Assembly (NCBI GenBank): GCA_031273585.1
Contig: JAISRP010000167.1
Coordinates: forward strand, 1-9,012
Source: Synergistaceae bacterium
Lineage (GTDB): Bacteria; Synergistota; Synergistia; Synergistales; Synergistaceae
Length of the DNA stretch: 9,012 bases
Reading direction: 5' to 3'
The notes under the pieces: model-generated
Seen by the model: only the letters and a program-made list of their open reading frames with translations
The model's database searches: none
What the model was told of the DNA's origin: nothing
Program-made: the position numbers and the translations under genes
Part shown: piece by piece, positions 1 to 7,652 of the stretch
How the letters are laid out: every line of letters starts with the position of its first letter
Numbering within the stretch: the stretch's first letter is position 1

Positions 1-983
1 CGGAGACGATCCCTGCGACTGAGGGGGCGTCGGACGCGCCGGGCCTGGCTGAGTCGGATGAGGCCGAGGAAAATGCGCCGGAGGAGGAGCCTGTCGCTTT
101 GCATATAGCTGACGGAGGGGCGTCTCCCGAGGGGTCTTTGCCGGATGCTCCGGCGGTGGCGCAGGAGGCGGAGGGCGAGCGTCTGCTGAGGCTGCCACCG
201 TCTATGATAAAGCCCAACCCCTTCCAGCCCAGGAAGGTGATGGGGGAGAACGAGATAATAGAGCTCTCCGAGTCCATCAAGGAACTCGGCGTTCTGCAGC
301 CAATCATCGTCAGGAAGGCTGGGGACTCCTATGAGCTCGTCGCAGGGGAACGCCGCCTCCGCGCGGCGGAGAGGGCTGGGCTCGCCACCATACCGGCTGT
401 TCTGCTCGAGGCCGAGCCTCTGACGCAGCAGATAATAGCCCTCGTCGAGAACATTCAGAGGAAGAACCTGTCCGCCATCGAGGAGGCCATCTGCCTTCAG
501 GACATAATCTCCAAGACGGCATGGAGTCAGACGGAGCTGTCGAGGAGGATGGGGCGCTCGCAGGCATCGATAGCCAATAAGCTTCGGTTACTCCGCCTGG
601 ATCAGTCGGTGCAGGACCTGGTCATATCGGGAAAGCTGGGCGAACGGCAGGCCAGATCCCTCCTCAACCTGTCGATGGAGGAGCAGAGGGAGCTCGCACA
701 AAGGGCAATAGACGAGGATCTCAGCGCGCGCGATCTCGAATCCCTGGCCGAGAACTGGAATGCCAAATCTCAGTCCGGGCCTCCCGGCAGGAGGGAATCG
801 AAGAAGTCGGACGACGGACCGGCGAGCGAGCTCCTAGGCGACGTCGCAACGCTCATAAACCGTCACAGAAGCAGGGGGATTGCGGCGCAGTGGAAGGTGA
901 AGCAGATGGATCAGGATTCGCTCGTAGTCGAGATATCGGTCGATTTGAGCGAGAGCGGCTCCCCCGCCAAGGGTTCTCTCTAA
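1..983 (+). CDS. ParB/Noc-family chromosome partition or nucleoid occlusion protein (5' partial)
   Basis: This is a ParB-family DNA-binding protein, a CTP-dependent DNA clamp that loads at a centromere-like or Noc-binding site. The first full codon is at base 3. The frame is open to the window edge, so the start probably lies upstream. A TTG at 99 follows GGAGGAG (83-89) and is a possible start, but the Glu/Ala/Pro-rich composition continues unbroken across it. Counting from TTG 99, I see NPFQPR at 40-45, QPIIVR at 67-72, the CTP-binding GERRLRA at 83-89, ENIQR at 117-121 and a helix-turn-helix at about 142-167. The stretch from SIANKLRLL into GERQAR resembles Bacillus Noc more than Spo0J, which usually has GHGR there. 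A variable linker and a short C-terminal dimerisation-like segment follow. The N-terminus is acidic low-complexity sequence. It overlaps the next gene by one base. The family is secure; ParB versus Noc is not. Confidence 0.9.
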   Translation, partial: ETIPATEGASDAPGLAESDEAEENAPEEEPVALHIADGGASPEGSLPDAPAVAQEAEGERLLRLPPSMIKPNPFQPRKVMGENEIIELSESIKELGVLQPIIVRKAGDSYELVAGERRLRAAERAGLATIPAVLLEAEPLTQQIIALVENIQRKNLSAIEEAICLQDIISKTAWSQTELSRRMGRSQASIANKLRLLRLDQSVQDLVISGKLGERQARSLLNLSMEEQRELAQRAIDEDLSARDLESLAENWNAKSQSGPPGRRESKKSDDGPASELLGDVATLINRHRSRGIAAQWKVKQMDQDSLVVEISVDLSESGSPAKGSL

Positions 984-2911
984 TGAAGTATGTAAAACAG
1001 GGCACCGTGAAACATGTCAGGTTCAAGGGCGCCGGAAGGATCGGCCCGGATGACTTGCCGTTAGCGCCAAGATGGCTCCTGTGCCTCGTGTTTATTATAT
1101 CGTTCTCCCTGCCCAACCTTGTATTCTCAGGCAAATACTGGTTCGACACGCTTCACCTTATGAAGTGGGCTGTCACGATGGCGCCCGTGGCGGTCCTCTC
1201 GGCCGTCATGGGGGTGCGGATCCTGACGCGCGGCGCAAGGCAGACAGGCTTCACGCTCGACGTCTTCGGGGCGGTCTGGGCCATACTCCTGCTCCTCGTG
1301 ACGCTCCAACCTCTCTTCGTCAAGCTATCGTCCATCTCCACCTACGCCAAGGAGTGGTTTTACTTCGCGTGTCTCTTCGCAGTTTACATCCTGGCCTACA
1401 ACCTGTGCTCGAGCAGCCGCCTTCACAGGGCGATACTTTGGGGCGGCAGCGTGAACGCGGCTATAAACGTCTTTTTCGCGGAGCTGCTCATCCGGCATTT
1501 GAACAGCGGCATCCCTTTCATACTTGACGTTCCGGATAACTACATAGGCAATACGGCCCAGCAGGAGATGTTCGGTCTCTGGACTGCCATGTCAGTGCTG
1601 AACGCGCTCTTCCTGCACCTGTTTTACGTCGGGGAGGCACAGCGAGAGGCCGGTCTCTTCAGATGGAGCAAAGCCTTATGCGGACGCCTGCTTAAGGGCG
1701 AGGCTATGAATGGAATCAGCATGCACAGGTGGCCCGTTGTTATTGCGAACTTCGCCCTGATGAGCGTGAACGCTTGGGGGCTGTGGAGCTCGACGACGAG
1801 AGGGGCGATCGCCTCGCTTCTGGTGGCGTTTGTGATTTTAGTCCTCGGGCTCTGGAGAAACGGCGAGAGGACGTCGCTCCTGCGGGCGCTGAGGCTTTTC
1901 CTTGTGGTCGTGATCCTGCTCGGCGTGTTCCTCGGAGCCAGCATGGCCATAGGCACCGGGCGCGGCAACGCCCTCGTCAGCAAGTTCATGGACATGATTA
2001 TGAACCCGACGTCCCTGGGCGGGAGGATCAGCATATGGAGGACGAGCCTCGAGGTCTTCCTGAAGGAGCCGGTCACGGGAGTGGGGCTCGGGCAGTACAA
2101 GTGGCACTTCCTGGACGGCCAGAGGAATATGTATGGGAAATACCCGTACCTCTACGACAGGGAGGGCTATGAGTGGCAGTTCACGTACTGGGCTCACAGC
2201 GAATATATTCAGTGGGCCTGCGAGACCGGCCTGATAGGCTCAGTCATCTTAGCGGCCCTCGCCCTGTGGTGGCTCTATCGCTTCGTGCGGTCGCTCCTGG
2301 GCGGGGTCAGGCTCCCGCCGGAGGCGCTGTGGGGGATCTCCATGACGTTTCTCCTGTGGTTCGACGCCCTCTTCAGCAGGCCGTTTCACAGGATCGAAAA
2401 TTCGGTCTGGATGTCCCTGGCGTTCGCCCTGGCAAACAGGTCCCTCCTGTCGGACAAGCTGGCCCGTCCTGTAATCGACAGCGATTTTATCTACAGGTGC
2501 TTTGGAGGGATGATCACAGCCGTCTCGGTCTTTGGCCTGGTCTTCCTGGGCGGCGGCATGATGGGGGACAAGCTCATATACAGGGCGATCGCTCAGCCCG
2601 GCAACTTTTACGTCAAGCAGCAGCTCCTTCAGAGGGCCGCCGGTTATCTGATGTCCAGGGACGACGCGAGGGAGCAGCTGGGCGAGCTGTATGTGGCGGC
2701 CGGGAAGCAGCAGGACGACGAAAAATTTCTGGAGGAGGGGTTTCAGCAGCTTTATTCCGCTTTTCTCCGGAGGCCCAACTCCAAACTGCTGTTCCAGCTC
2801 TTCAGGGATGCCCGCGACTACGGATATGAGGGGCTTGCCCTCACGTTGGGGTCATATATGAGGGAGCTCAGGCCGGCATCCGCCGAACCCTCCTCGAGTC
2901 CCCAGGAGTGA
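983..2911 (+). CDS. O-antigen ligase/polymerase-like membrane protein (Wzy_C/WaaL/PglL type)
   Basis: This 642-residue polytopic inner-membrane protein belongs to the O-antigen ligase family. Members transfer or polymerise undecaprenyl-linked glycans on the periplasmic face, onto lipid A core (WaaL), a glycan chain (Wzy) or a protein such as pilin (PglL/PilO). About 11-12 hydrophobic segments are visible, from residue 31 to 527. Family marks are TTRGAIASLL (271-280), the large periplasmic loop at about 323-405 with GGRISIWR (346-353) and PVTGVGLGQY (363-372), and AHSEYIQ (404-410), where the His fits the catalytic position of WaaL/PglL. The soluble tail from about 528 is helical, perhaps TPR-like. 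I chose ATG 983, which overlaps the upstream stop as TAATG and follows AAGGG at 969-973; the GTG at 890 would add 31 residues inside the ParB gene. Its place directly before pseudopilin genes makes a protein or pilin glycosyltransferase role possible, but substrate cannot be read from sequence. Confidence 0.85.
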   Translation: MKYVKQGTVKHVRFKGAGRIGPDDLPLAPRWLLCLVFIISFSLPNLVFSGKYWFDTLHLMKWAVTMAPVAVLSAVMGVRILTRGARQTGFTLDVFGAVWAILLLLVTLQPLFVKLSSISTYAKEWFYFACLFAVYILAYNLCSSSRLHRAILWGGSVNAAINVFFAELLIRHLNSGIPFILDVPDNYIGNTAQQEMFGLWTAMSVLNALFLHLFYVGEAQREAGLFRWSKALCGRLLKGEAMNGISMHRWPVVIANFALMSVNAWGLWSSTTRGAIASLLVAFVILVLGLWRNGERTSLLRALRLFLVVVILLGVFLGASMAIGTGRGNALVSKFMDMIMNPTSLGGRISIWRTSLEVFLKEPVTGVGLGQYKWHFLDGQRNMYGKYPYLYDREGYEWQFTYWAHSEYIQWACETGLIGSVILAALALWWLYRFVRSLLGGVRLPPEALWGISMTFLLWFDALFSRPFHRIENSVWMSLAFALANRSLLSDKLARPVIDSDFIYRCFGGMITAVSVFGLVFLGGGMMGDKLIYRAIAQPGNFYVKQQLLQRAAGYLMSRDDAREQLGELYVAAGKQQDDEKFLEEGFQQLYSAFLRRPNSKLLFQLFRDARDYGYEGLALTLGSYMRELRPASAEPSSSPQE

Positions 2912-2924
2912 CCTGCCCCTTTTT

Positions 2925-2930
2925 AGGAGG
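2925..2930 (+). promoter_or_regulatory. Strong Shine-Dalgarno for gspJ
   Basis: AGGAGG lies 7 bases before ATG 2938. It decides the gspJ start, because the in-frame GTG at 2908 overlaps the previous gene's stop and would put the ribosome site inside the coding region. It is one of the strongest ribosome sites in the operon; most downstream genes rely on overlap with their predecessor. Confidence 0.85.
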
Positions 2931-2937
2931 AACACAG

Positions 2938-3552
2938 ATGCGGAACTTACTATCCTTCCGAAAAAAGGCCTTCACTTTGGCGGAAGTGCTGGTTGTCGTT
3001 GCGATTGCTGGTATAATAACGGTCACTGGCATAATCCCCCTGATGTATACGGTGAGGGCGCTGGAGAACGCGAGGGACTCCTTCTCCGCCGATAACAGGG
3101 AGAGGTCCGCCGTCGACAGGATGATGACGGATATGCGGGGGCTGGTTCGGATCAACGCTTCAGCTCCGTTTCGGATAATGCGCGACGACAAGTTGGAGGG
3201 GGACGCGGATTACCTGATGCTGTGGACGAGTACGCCTGCGCTCGGGATGGCGCCGATGGGCAGCGTCGTCTACGGCGTCCCGGAGAGGACAGTATTGAGC
3301 TCTCAGATAGACGCCGGGCTGTACCGGTGGGTTCTGTCGGGCGACAAGCAGCCTGATGTAATATTGAAGGATGACCTGAGGCCCGAGGAGGCGCGGATGA
3401 TACTGCCGGGCGTCGTGGGCGTGACGTTCCAGGCGCTGCAGGGATCGGACTGGGAGGATGATTATTCCGGCCAACTGCCCGGGGCGTTCAGGGTGACATT
3501 CGATTACGGCAGCAAGGACATTACGTATGAGCGTTCCCTGCCGCAGCTCTAG
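2938..3552 (+). CDS. gspJ: T2SS minor pseudopilin GspJ
   Basis: GspJ is a minor pseudopilin that joins GspI and GspK in the tip complex of the periplasmic pseudopilus. The 204-residue length is normal for the family. A short basic leader (RKKA) precedes the prepilin peptidase site, with predicted cleavage between Ala11 and Phe12, and then FTLAE with Glu at mature position 5 and a hydrophobic helix to about residue 35. The residue before the cut is Ala, not the usual Gly, a variant that some prepilins tolerate. The C-terminal domain shows the GspJ pattern: VVYGV at 110-114, GLYRWV at 127-132, a conserved-type Trp at 172 and LPGAFRVTF at 180-188. It overlaps gspK by 26 bp. The pseudopilin class is certain; J rather than H rests on these C-terminal marks and on the neighbouring gspK. 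Confidence 0.9.
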   Translation: MRNLLSFRKKAFTLAEVLVVVAIAGIITVTGIIPLMYTVRALENARDSFSADNRERSAVDRMMTDMRGLVRINASAPFRIMRDDKLEGDADYLMLWTSTPALGMAPMGSVVYGVPERTVLSSQIDAGLYRWVLSGDKQPDVILKDDLRPEEARMILPGVVGVTFQALQGSDWEDDYSGQLPGAFRVTFDYGSKDITYERSLPQL

Positions 3553-4444
3553 GGGGTTTATCCTCATAACGGTCCTCTTCATGTCGACTCTGATCCTCTC
3601 GGCCGCGGCATCCCTGGCCTGGTTCGCGAGGCTGCAGATGAGGAGGGTGTCGGGCGAGGAGTTCGCGATGGTCTCCAGGAGCCTCGTCGAGGTGTCGTGT
3701 CTTACCGTGGCTGGGTGGATCGCGGGGGACGGCAACGAGTTCGACTCCGCTTTCGAGCTGCTTTACTCGGATAAAATCCCGCTCATGCTCTCGTTCAACG
3801 AATGGGACGTCTTCATAAAGATCACCCCGCTCGACCGGCTCCTTCCGATCAACGGGATCTTTCTGCCGGATGGGGTGACGATCAAGAGCGAGTACGAATA
3901 CCCGTGGCAGGAGATATGGGCGCGGCTGGGGGAGGTGCAGACCGCCGTGACGCTGCTCGACTTTCTGGACAGGAACACCGAGGCCAGGCCCGGGGGCCGG
4001 GAGGACGATTATTTCCTGAACCGCGGCATCTGCCACATGAGCGAGCTCCTCTATCTGCCGGAGATAACGCCCCGGATGCTCTACGGGGAGGTGGCGAGCG
4101 CGGACGCTATAGACACGTTCTTCTCAGTGTACTGCGAGGACAAGATAAACATAAACTTCGCGCCGGCGAACGTCCTCTCCGTCCTCGATGCCCAGATCAA
4201 CCAGGGCGTCGTGAGCTCCATACTGATGTTCAGGCAGGACGCCAGCATAACGAGCATGAAGGACCTGATCAAGGTCCCAGGGTTTCCGCTCTCGGCGACG
4301 GCAAAGCTCGAGAACATAATAGGGTACAGGAGCAGCTATTTTTCAGTGGACATGAAGGTGGAGCACGGGGACGAGGAGCGAAATTTCAATATCGTGTTGA
4401 AACGGTCGGGCAACACATGTCAAATAATCAACTGGAGAGAGTAG
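3527..4444 (+). CDS. gspK: T2SS minor pseudopilin GspK (pseudopilus tip protein)
   Basis: GspK is the largest minor pseudopilin and caps the I-J-K tip complex. At 305 residues it is close to the family's usual length. Predicted prepilin cleavage is after Gly10 (SSRG|FILITV). Position 5 of the mature form is Thr, not Glu, as is typical of GspK, whose missing Glu5 is thought to limit it to the tip. Diagnostic stretches are LLPINGI at 105-111, LLDFLDRN at 143-150 followed by Gly-Arg-Glu-Asp-Asp-Tyr at 157-162 (the family's L-x-D-W-x-D...G-x-E-D-x-x-Y region), MSELLYL at 171-177, and ININFAPANVL at 207-217, the GspK N-I-N-x-A-P-x-x-V-L motif followed by helix-hairpin-helix-like sequence. The start overlaps gspJ by 26 bp and follows AAGGA at about 3513-3517. 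The gspL start is 6 bases after its stop. Confidence 0.95.
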   Translation: MSVPCRSSRGFILITVLFMSTLILSAAASLAWFARLQMRRVSGEEFAMVSRSLVEVSCLTVAGWIAGDGNEFDSAFELLYSDKIPLMLSFNEWDVFIKITPLDRLLPINGIFLPDGVTIKSEYEYPWQEIWARLGEVQTAVTLLDFLDRNTEARPGGREDDYFLNRGICHMSELLYLPEITPRMLYGEVASADAIDTFFSVYCEDKININFAPANVLSVLDAQINQGVVSSILMFRQDASITSMKDLIKVPGFPLSATAKLENIIGYRSSYFSVDMKVEHGDEERNFNIVLKRSGNTCQIINWRE

Positions 4445-4450
4445 CGTGAG

Positions 4451-5602
4451 ATGAAAACTTCTGCCGGATTGCACAAGTTCAAACTTTTCGACGGCGCTCC
4501 CCTGGCAAATTCCGCGTACGCGGGGGGGCCGATACTCCTTTATCCCTTCAGGAGCGTCTCGGTCCAGGAATTTTCGTTCCCCTTCTCGGGCATCTCCAGG
4601 GTCAGGGAGGCGCTGGGGATTCGATTCAGGCCCCTTCTGGGGGAGGCGTCGGAGCGGGTGTCAATCGTCCCGTTCCTCGTGAACAGCGAGAGGCGGTCGT
4701 CGTCGGGCTGCGTCTTTCTGCTCTTCCGCGACGAGATAGAGGGGCTGGAGTCCTGCATCGGGGGCGGCGATACGTGGCAGGCGTGGCCGGATGCCCTGGT
4801 CTTCGCGGGCGAGATCGGCGGCAGCGGGCTCATCGTCTGGACTGACGACGACGCCATAACGACGGTCTGGCTGGAGGATTGGTCGCCGAAGCTCTACAAG
4901 ACAGTCCTGGCGGAGGACAGCTCCGAGGAGGAGGAGGAGAGGCTAGCGGTCGAGTATATCTCCGGACTGGGCAAGAGCGTCGAGAACGTGTTTCCGGTGA
5001 GGCGCTCGGACATCACGGACTCCGATATACAGGCTTACGGCACGAGGACCCTGGCGGGCTGCCCGGCGTACGAACAGCTCGACCTGTCGAAGCGGGGCGC
5101 TAACCTCCTCGAGAAGCGGGAGCGGGCGGTTGGCGCGCTGTTGGGCGCATCTAGGCTCATTGCGGGGCTCGGCGTGGCGGCTCTGCTCCTCTCAGGCGGA
5201 GTGTACGCCTTCAACCTGTCCCTCGACGCCGCCGCTCAAGCCAAGATGGAGACCATATACGAGGCGTCGTTCGGCGAGCGGTCGTCACAGCCGCTGCGGT
5301 CGATCACGGAAAAGCTGCGGTCCCTCAGCGGGGGACCCTCGGAGACGTCGCTGTACGACACGCTGCGCAGCGTGTCGTCCGTGTGGGACAAGATGGGCGT
5401 CTCCTCCGACGTCTACATAGAGACGCTGCGGTACGGGGCCGACAACACTGATATAATGGGAACGGCAAAGAACAACGAGGCCATTCAGACGCTGAGGCAG
5501 AGGATAGAGGAGGAGGGGTTGTCGGCGCGGACCGACAACGTCCAGACGATCCCGGGAGGCGAGCTGCGCTTTAATTTGAACATATCGAGAGGTAGCCAGT
5601 GA
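4451..5602 (+). CDS. gspL: T2SS inner-membrane platform protein GspL
   Basis: GspL is a bitopic inner-membrane protein. Its cytoplasmic actin-like domain recruits the ATPase GspE, and its periplasmic ferredoxin-like domain pairs with GspM. Length is 383 residues, normal for the family. I see a cytoplasmic domain at 1-235, a single transmembrane helix at about 236-256, then a periplasmic segment. LSKRGANLL (212-220) sits where GspL proteins carry their NLLQG-type sequence just before the membrane. IYEASFGER (269-277) matches the position of the family's Y-R-x-x-F-P segment after the helix. An acidic run (SSEEEEE, 157-163) interrupts the cytoplasmic domain and is unusual. A GGAGAG at 4434-4439 precedes the start by 11 bases. 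The stop overlaps gspM as TGATG. Sequence similarity is low, as is normal for GspL, but architecture and order agree. Confidence 0.85.
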   Translation: MKTSAGLHKFKLFDGAPLANSAYAGGPILLYPFRSVSVQEFSFPFSGISRVREALGIRFRPLLGEASERVSIVPFLVNSERRSSSGCVFLLFRDEIEGLESCIGGGDTWQAWPDALVFAGEIGGSGLIVWTDDDAITTVWLEDWSPKLYKTVLAEDSSEEEEERLAVEYISGLGKSVENVFPVRRSDITDSDIQAYGTRTLAGCPAYEQLDLSKRGANLLEKRERAVGALLGASRLIAGLGVAALLLSGGVYAFNLSLDAAAQAKMETIYEASFGERSSQPLRSITEKLRSLSGGPSETSLYDTLRSVSSVWDKMGVSSDVYIETLRYGADNTDIMGTAKNNEAIQTLRQRIEEEGLSARTDNVQTIPGGELRFNLNISRGSQ

Positions 5603-6075
5603 TGATAAATTTCAGCGAGATAAGGGAGATGCCGGAGGCGCGCAGGCTGTTCAGGCTGGCGGCCCTGGCCGCTGTCGCCTGGGCCGGCTCGGCCGTTCTG
5701 CTGTTCCAGACGGCGGACGTCAACTCGAGGCTCCGGGAGAACCTGGCGTCCGGCGACAGGATCATCAACGCGGCGTCGGTCTACAGGGCGCACCCCGGCA
5801 GGGAGGCCGACGTGCCGCGCCCGGCTGAGGAGGACCCGATGTCCGTCATAACAGGAATCGTGCAGACGCTCGGCATAAGGGAGAGGATGCAGAACCTCCG
5901 CTCGGACTCGTCCGGCGTGTCCGTTCAGTTCGACCGACTCTACGGCAGCGAGCTGAGGGAGTTTTTGTCGACGATGGAGAGCCGGGGGCTCAGGGTGAGA
6001 ACAGCCGAGATAAGAGCGCTTCCGAGCGGCGGCGAGCGTCTCCTGGGGGTCACCCTCCAGATGGAGAGGAGCTGA
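5602..6075 (+). CDS. gspM: T2SS inner-membrane platform protein GspM
   Basis: GspM is a small bitopic protein that binds GspL in the inner-membrane platform. At 157 residues it has the family's typical size. It shows a short cytoplasmic N-terminus, one transmembrane helix at about 18-35, a spacer, and a ferredoxin-like periplasmic domain at about 78-157 (SVITGIVQTLGI, then VSVQFDRLYGSELREFLSTM at 107-126, then a final beta-strand GVTLQME). ATG 5602 overlaps the gspL stop as TGATG and is preceded by GAGAGG at 5587-5592. The GTG at 5599 would add one residue and is less likely. Sequence alone could also fit a PilO-like protein; the neighbouring gspK, gspL and gspC favour GspM. Confidence 0.82.
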   Translation: MINFSEIREMPEARRLFRLAALAAVAWAGSAVLLFQTADVNSRLRENLASGDRIINAASVYRAHPGREADVPRPAEEDPMSVITGIVQTLGIRERMQNLRSDSSGVSVQFDRLYGSELREFLSTMESRGLRVRTAEIRALPSGGERLLGVTLQMERS

Positions 6076-6076
6076 C

Positions 6077-6691
6077 ATGAAGCGAGTTCTCAGGATCATG
6101 GCGATGGTAGTCCTCTTCGCCGCGTCGTTTGCCGTAACCGCCTGGTCCCTCGCCCCGTGGACTGAGGCTGGGATATATGTCATGGACGTGATTCGCCTTC
6201 AGGCGGCGCGGAGGGGCGTATTCATAACTCACCAGGATATCGAGAAGAGCGGATACCTGACGCCGATCTACAGGGTGAACAGCCTCGAGGCGGAAAACCC
6301 CCTCGTGCGCGCCTCGATGTCGAACGTCATGATCAGGATCTTACCCCTGTCGAGCCTTCTGGCGTTTGGAGGGAGCTGTCAGGTCCAGTTCGGCGATTCT
6401 GAGTTCGACCTCATGACTGGCGACAGCCTGAACGTGGACGGGGGGGCCGCCAGGCTGACCGCGTCCGGCAACCTGCTGATCGCGTCCGACGTGCAGGTCA
6501 AGGGAGACGTCGGGGCGACCGGCGGCATCGTTTACAACCTCTCGTCGGGGGGCATCGTGGGGAGCACCATCCTGCTCAGGGTTCCGAAGAACCTCGACGG
6601 CATGTTGTCCAGCCCCTTTCTCAGCCCTTATGTCGAACCCGGCGGCCCCGGAGAATGGAGGATAAAGCAGAATGCGACTCCCGACAGGTAG
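6077..6691 (+). CDS. gspN: GspN-like T2SS accessory protein
   Basis: This is a 204-residue protein with one N-terminal hydrophobic helix (about 8-25, membrane anchor or signal) and a predicted beta-rich periplasmic remainder. I call it GspN-like because it sits between gspM and gspC and shows the weak pattern of the GspN/AsmA-like family: a helical segment after the membrane (30-56), YRVNSLEAENPLV at 65-77, VMIRILPLSSLLAF at 84-97, and a closing PGEWRIKQN at 191-199. GspN is a non-universal T2SS component of uncertain function. It is shorter than many GspN proteins, which are often about 250 residues. A strong GGAGAGGAG (6063-6071) supports ATG 6077, one base after the gspM stop. It overlaps gspC by 20 bp. 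The gene is real; the family name is tentative. Confidence 0.6.
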   Translation: MKRVLRIMAMVVLFAASFAVTAWSLAPWTEAGIYVMDVIRLQAARRGVFITHQDIEKSGYLTPIYRVNSLEAENPLVRASMSNVMIRILPLSSLLAFGGSCQVQFGDSEFDLMTGDSLNVDGGAARLTASGNLLIASDVQVKGDVGATGGIVYNLSSGGIVGSTILLRVPKNLDGMLSSPFLSPYVEPGGPGEWRIKQNATPDR

Positions 6692-7652
6692 CCGGAGGCC
6701 CGGCGGAATTTTCAAGAAAAGCGCGGGAGGCCGCCCCCGCCGGGACGGGGATGGCGGGTTCCTGATGTCCTCCGCCTCTGGCCTGCTGGGGTCGGGATAT
6801 ATTTTCTCCGTCCTGGCCGGCGCCCTGTCGGCGGTGATCCTCTGTATGCTCCTCGGCGGCATACTGACGGTCAGGACCGTCAGGGTGCAGGAGGAGCTCG
6901 CCTCGATCGTGAGCGGGAGGTCGCCCAGCATGTTCGCCCAGAACGGCGCGAGGCTCCTGCCGAAACCCACCGAGATCAGGTTCGCCGCGTTCAACGCGGT
7001 CGAGGGCGCTCCGCCCGTATCAGAGGACGCGCCCGCGGAGGAGGCGGCGCGCTCCATCGATCAGTTCAGCCTGGTGGGCACGCTCCCAGACATCGGCGCG
7101 TGGGTGAACGTGGACAACGCCACGTCCCTCGTCCTCCGCGAACAGGAGTTCAAGGGGTACGTCCTGGATGACATAGACCCTGGCGAGGTCTCCTTCTCGA
7201 GGGAGGGGGAGACATACCCGCTCTACCTGACGTTCTTCGACAACCGCAGCGCGGCAGCACCCCCACCGCCGCCCCCTGTGGCGGAGGCGCCCCCGGCCAC
7301 CGCGGAATCCCAGGCCGGCGCCATGGTCGCGGCCGAGTTCAACGGATCCGAGGGGACAGTCGCGAGGGAGCTCTTAAACGAGATGCTGATGAACCCGATG
7401 GACGAGCTGAGAAAAATACGGCTCGTGCCCAATGAATCCGGCGGCATGACGGTGAGGTCCATACGCCCCGACAGCATACTGGCCCAGCTCGGCGTCAAGA
7501 GGGGTGATGTCCTGACCGGCATCAACGACATCCCGATAAAGGGCGCGACGGACCTGGTCAACGTCATAAACTCCATGATGTCCAGCTCGAGGTTCGACGC
7601 CTCGGTCTTGAGGGGACAGGAGGAGGGAAGGCTGAGTTACGTGGTGAGATGA
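6672..7652 (+). CDS. gspC: T2SS inner-membrane coupling protein GspC (HR + PDZ domains)
   Basis: GspC links the inner-membrane platform to the secretin: its HR domain binds the N0 domain of GspD, and its PDZ domain is implicated in substrate recognition. Domains in order are a basic 31-residue cytoplasmic tail rich in Arg, Lys and Gly, a transmembrane helix at about 43-66, a linker, the HR domain at about 130-188 (FSLVGTLPDIG through YPLYLTF), a proline-rich linker with six consecutive prolines (197-202), and a C-terminal PDZ domain at about 247-326 (VRSIRPDSILAQLGVKRGDV, then INDIPIKGATDL). ATG 6672 is preceded by GGAGG (6657-6661) at 10 bases. ATG 6765 is an alternative that would remove the basic tail, but its ribosome site is poor. 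It overlaps gspN by 20 bp and gspI by ATGA. gspC normally opens T2SS operons; here it comes late. Confidence 0.92.
   Translation: MRLPTGSRRPGGIFKKSAGGRPRRDGDGGFLMSSASGLLGSGYIFSVLAGALSAVILCMLLGGILTVRTVRVQEELASIVSGRSPSMFAQNGARLLPKPTEIRFAAFNAVEGAPPVSEDAPAEEAARSIDQFSLVGTLPDIGAWVNVDNATSLVLREQEFKGYVLDDIDPGEVSFSREGETYPLYLTFFDNRSAAAPPPPPPVAEAPPATAESQAGAMVAAEFNGSEGTVARELLNEMLMNPMDELRKIRLVPNESGGMTVRSIRPDSILAQLGVKRGDVLTGINDIPIKGATDLVNVINSMMSSSRFDASVLRGQEEGRLSYVVR

Noticed and set aside
890..982. Upstream GTG start adding 31 residues to the O-antigen ligase-like protein
   Set aside because: It lies inside the ParB-family gene, reads as out-of-frame low-quality sequence, and ATG 983 has the TAATG overlap and a ribosome site.
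2173..2829. 218-codon plus-strand frame inside the ligase gene
   Set aside because: It is an out-of-frame shadow of a clear membrane-protein gene and looks like random GC-rich translation.
2908..2937. GTG start for gspJ
   Set aside because: It would place AGGAGG inside the coding region; ATG 2938 is correctly spaced from that site and gives a proper prepilin leader.
5485..6183. 232-codon open frame on the minus strand
   Set aside because: It is a shadow of gspL and gspM; the product is Pro/Arg/His-rich with no recognisable domain.
6341..7057. 238-codon open frame on the minus strand
   Set aside because: It covers gspN and gspC antisense, has no family features, and long antisense frames are expected in GC-rich coding DNA.
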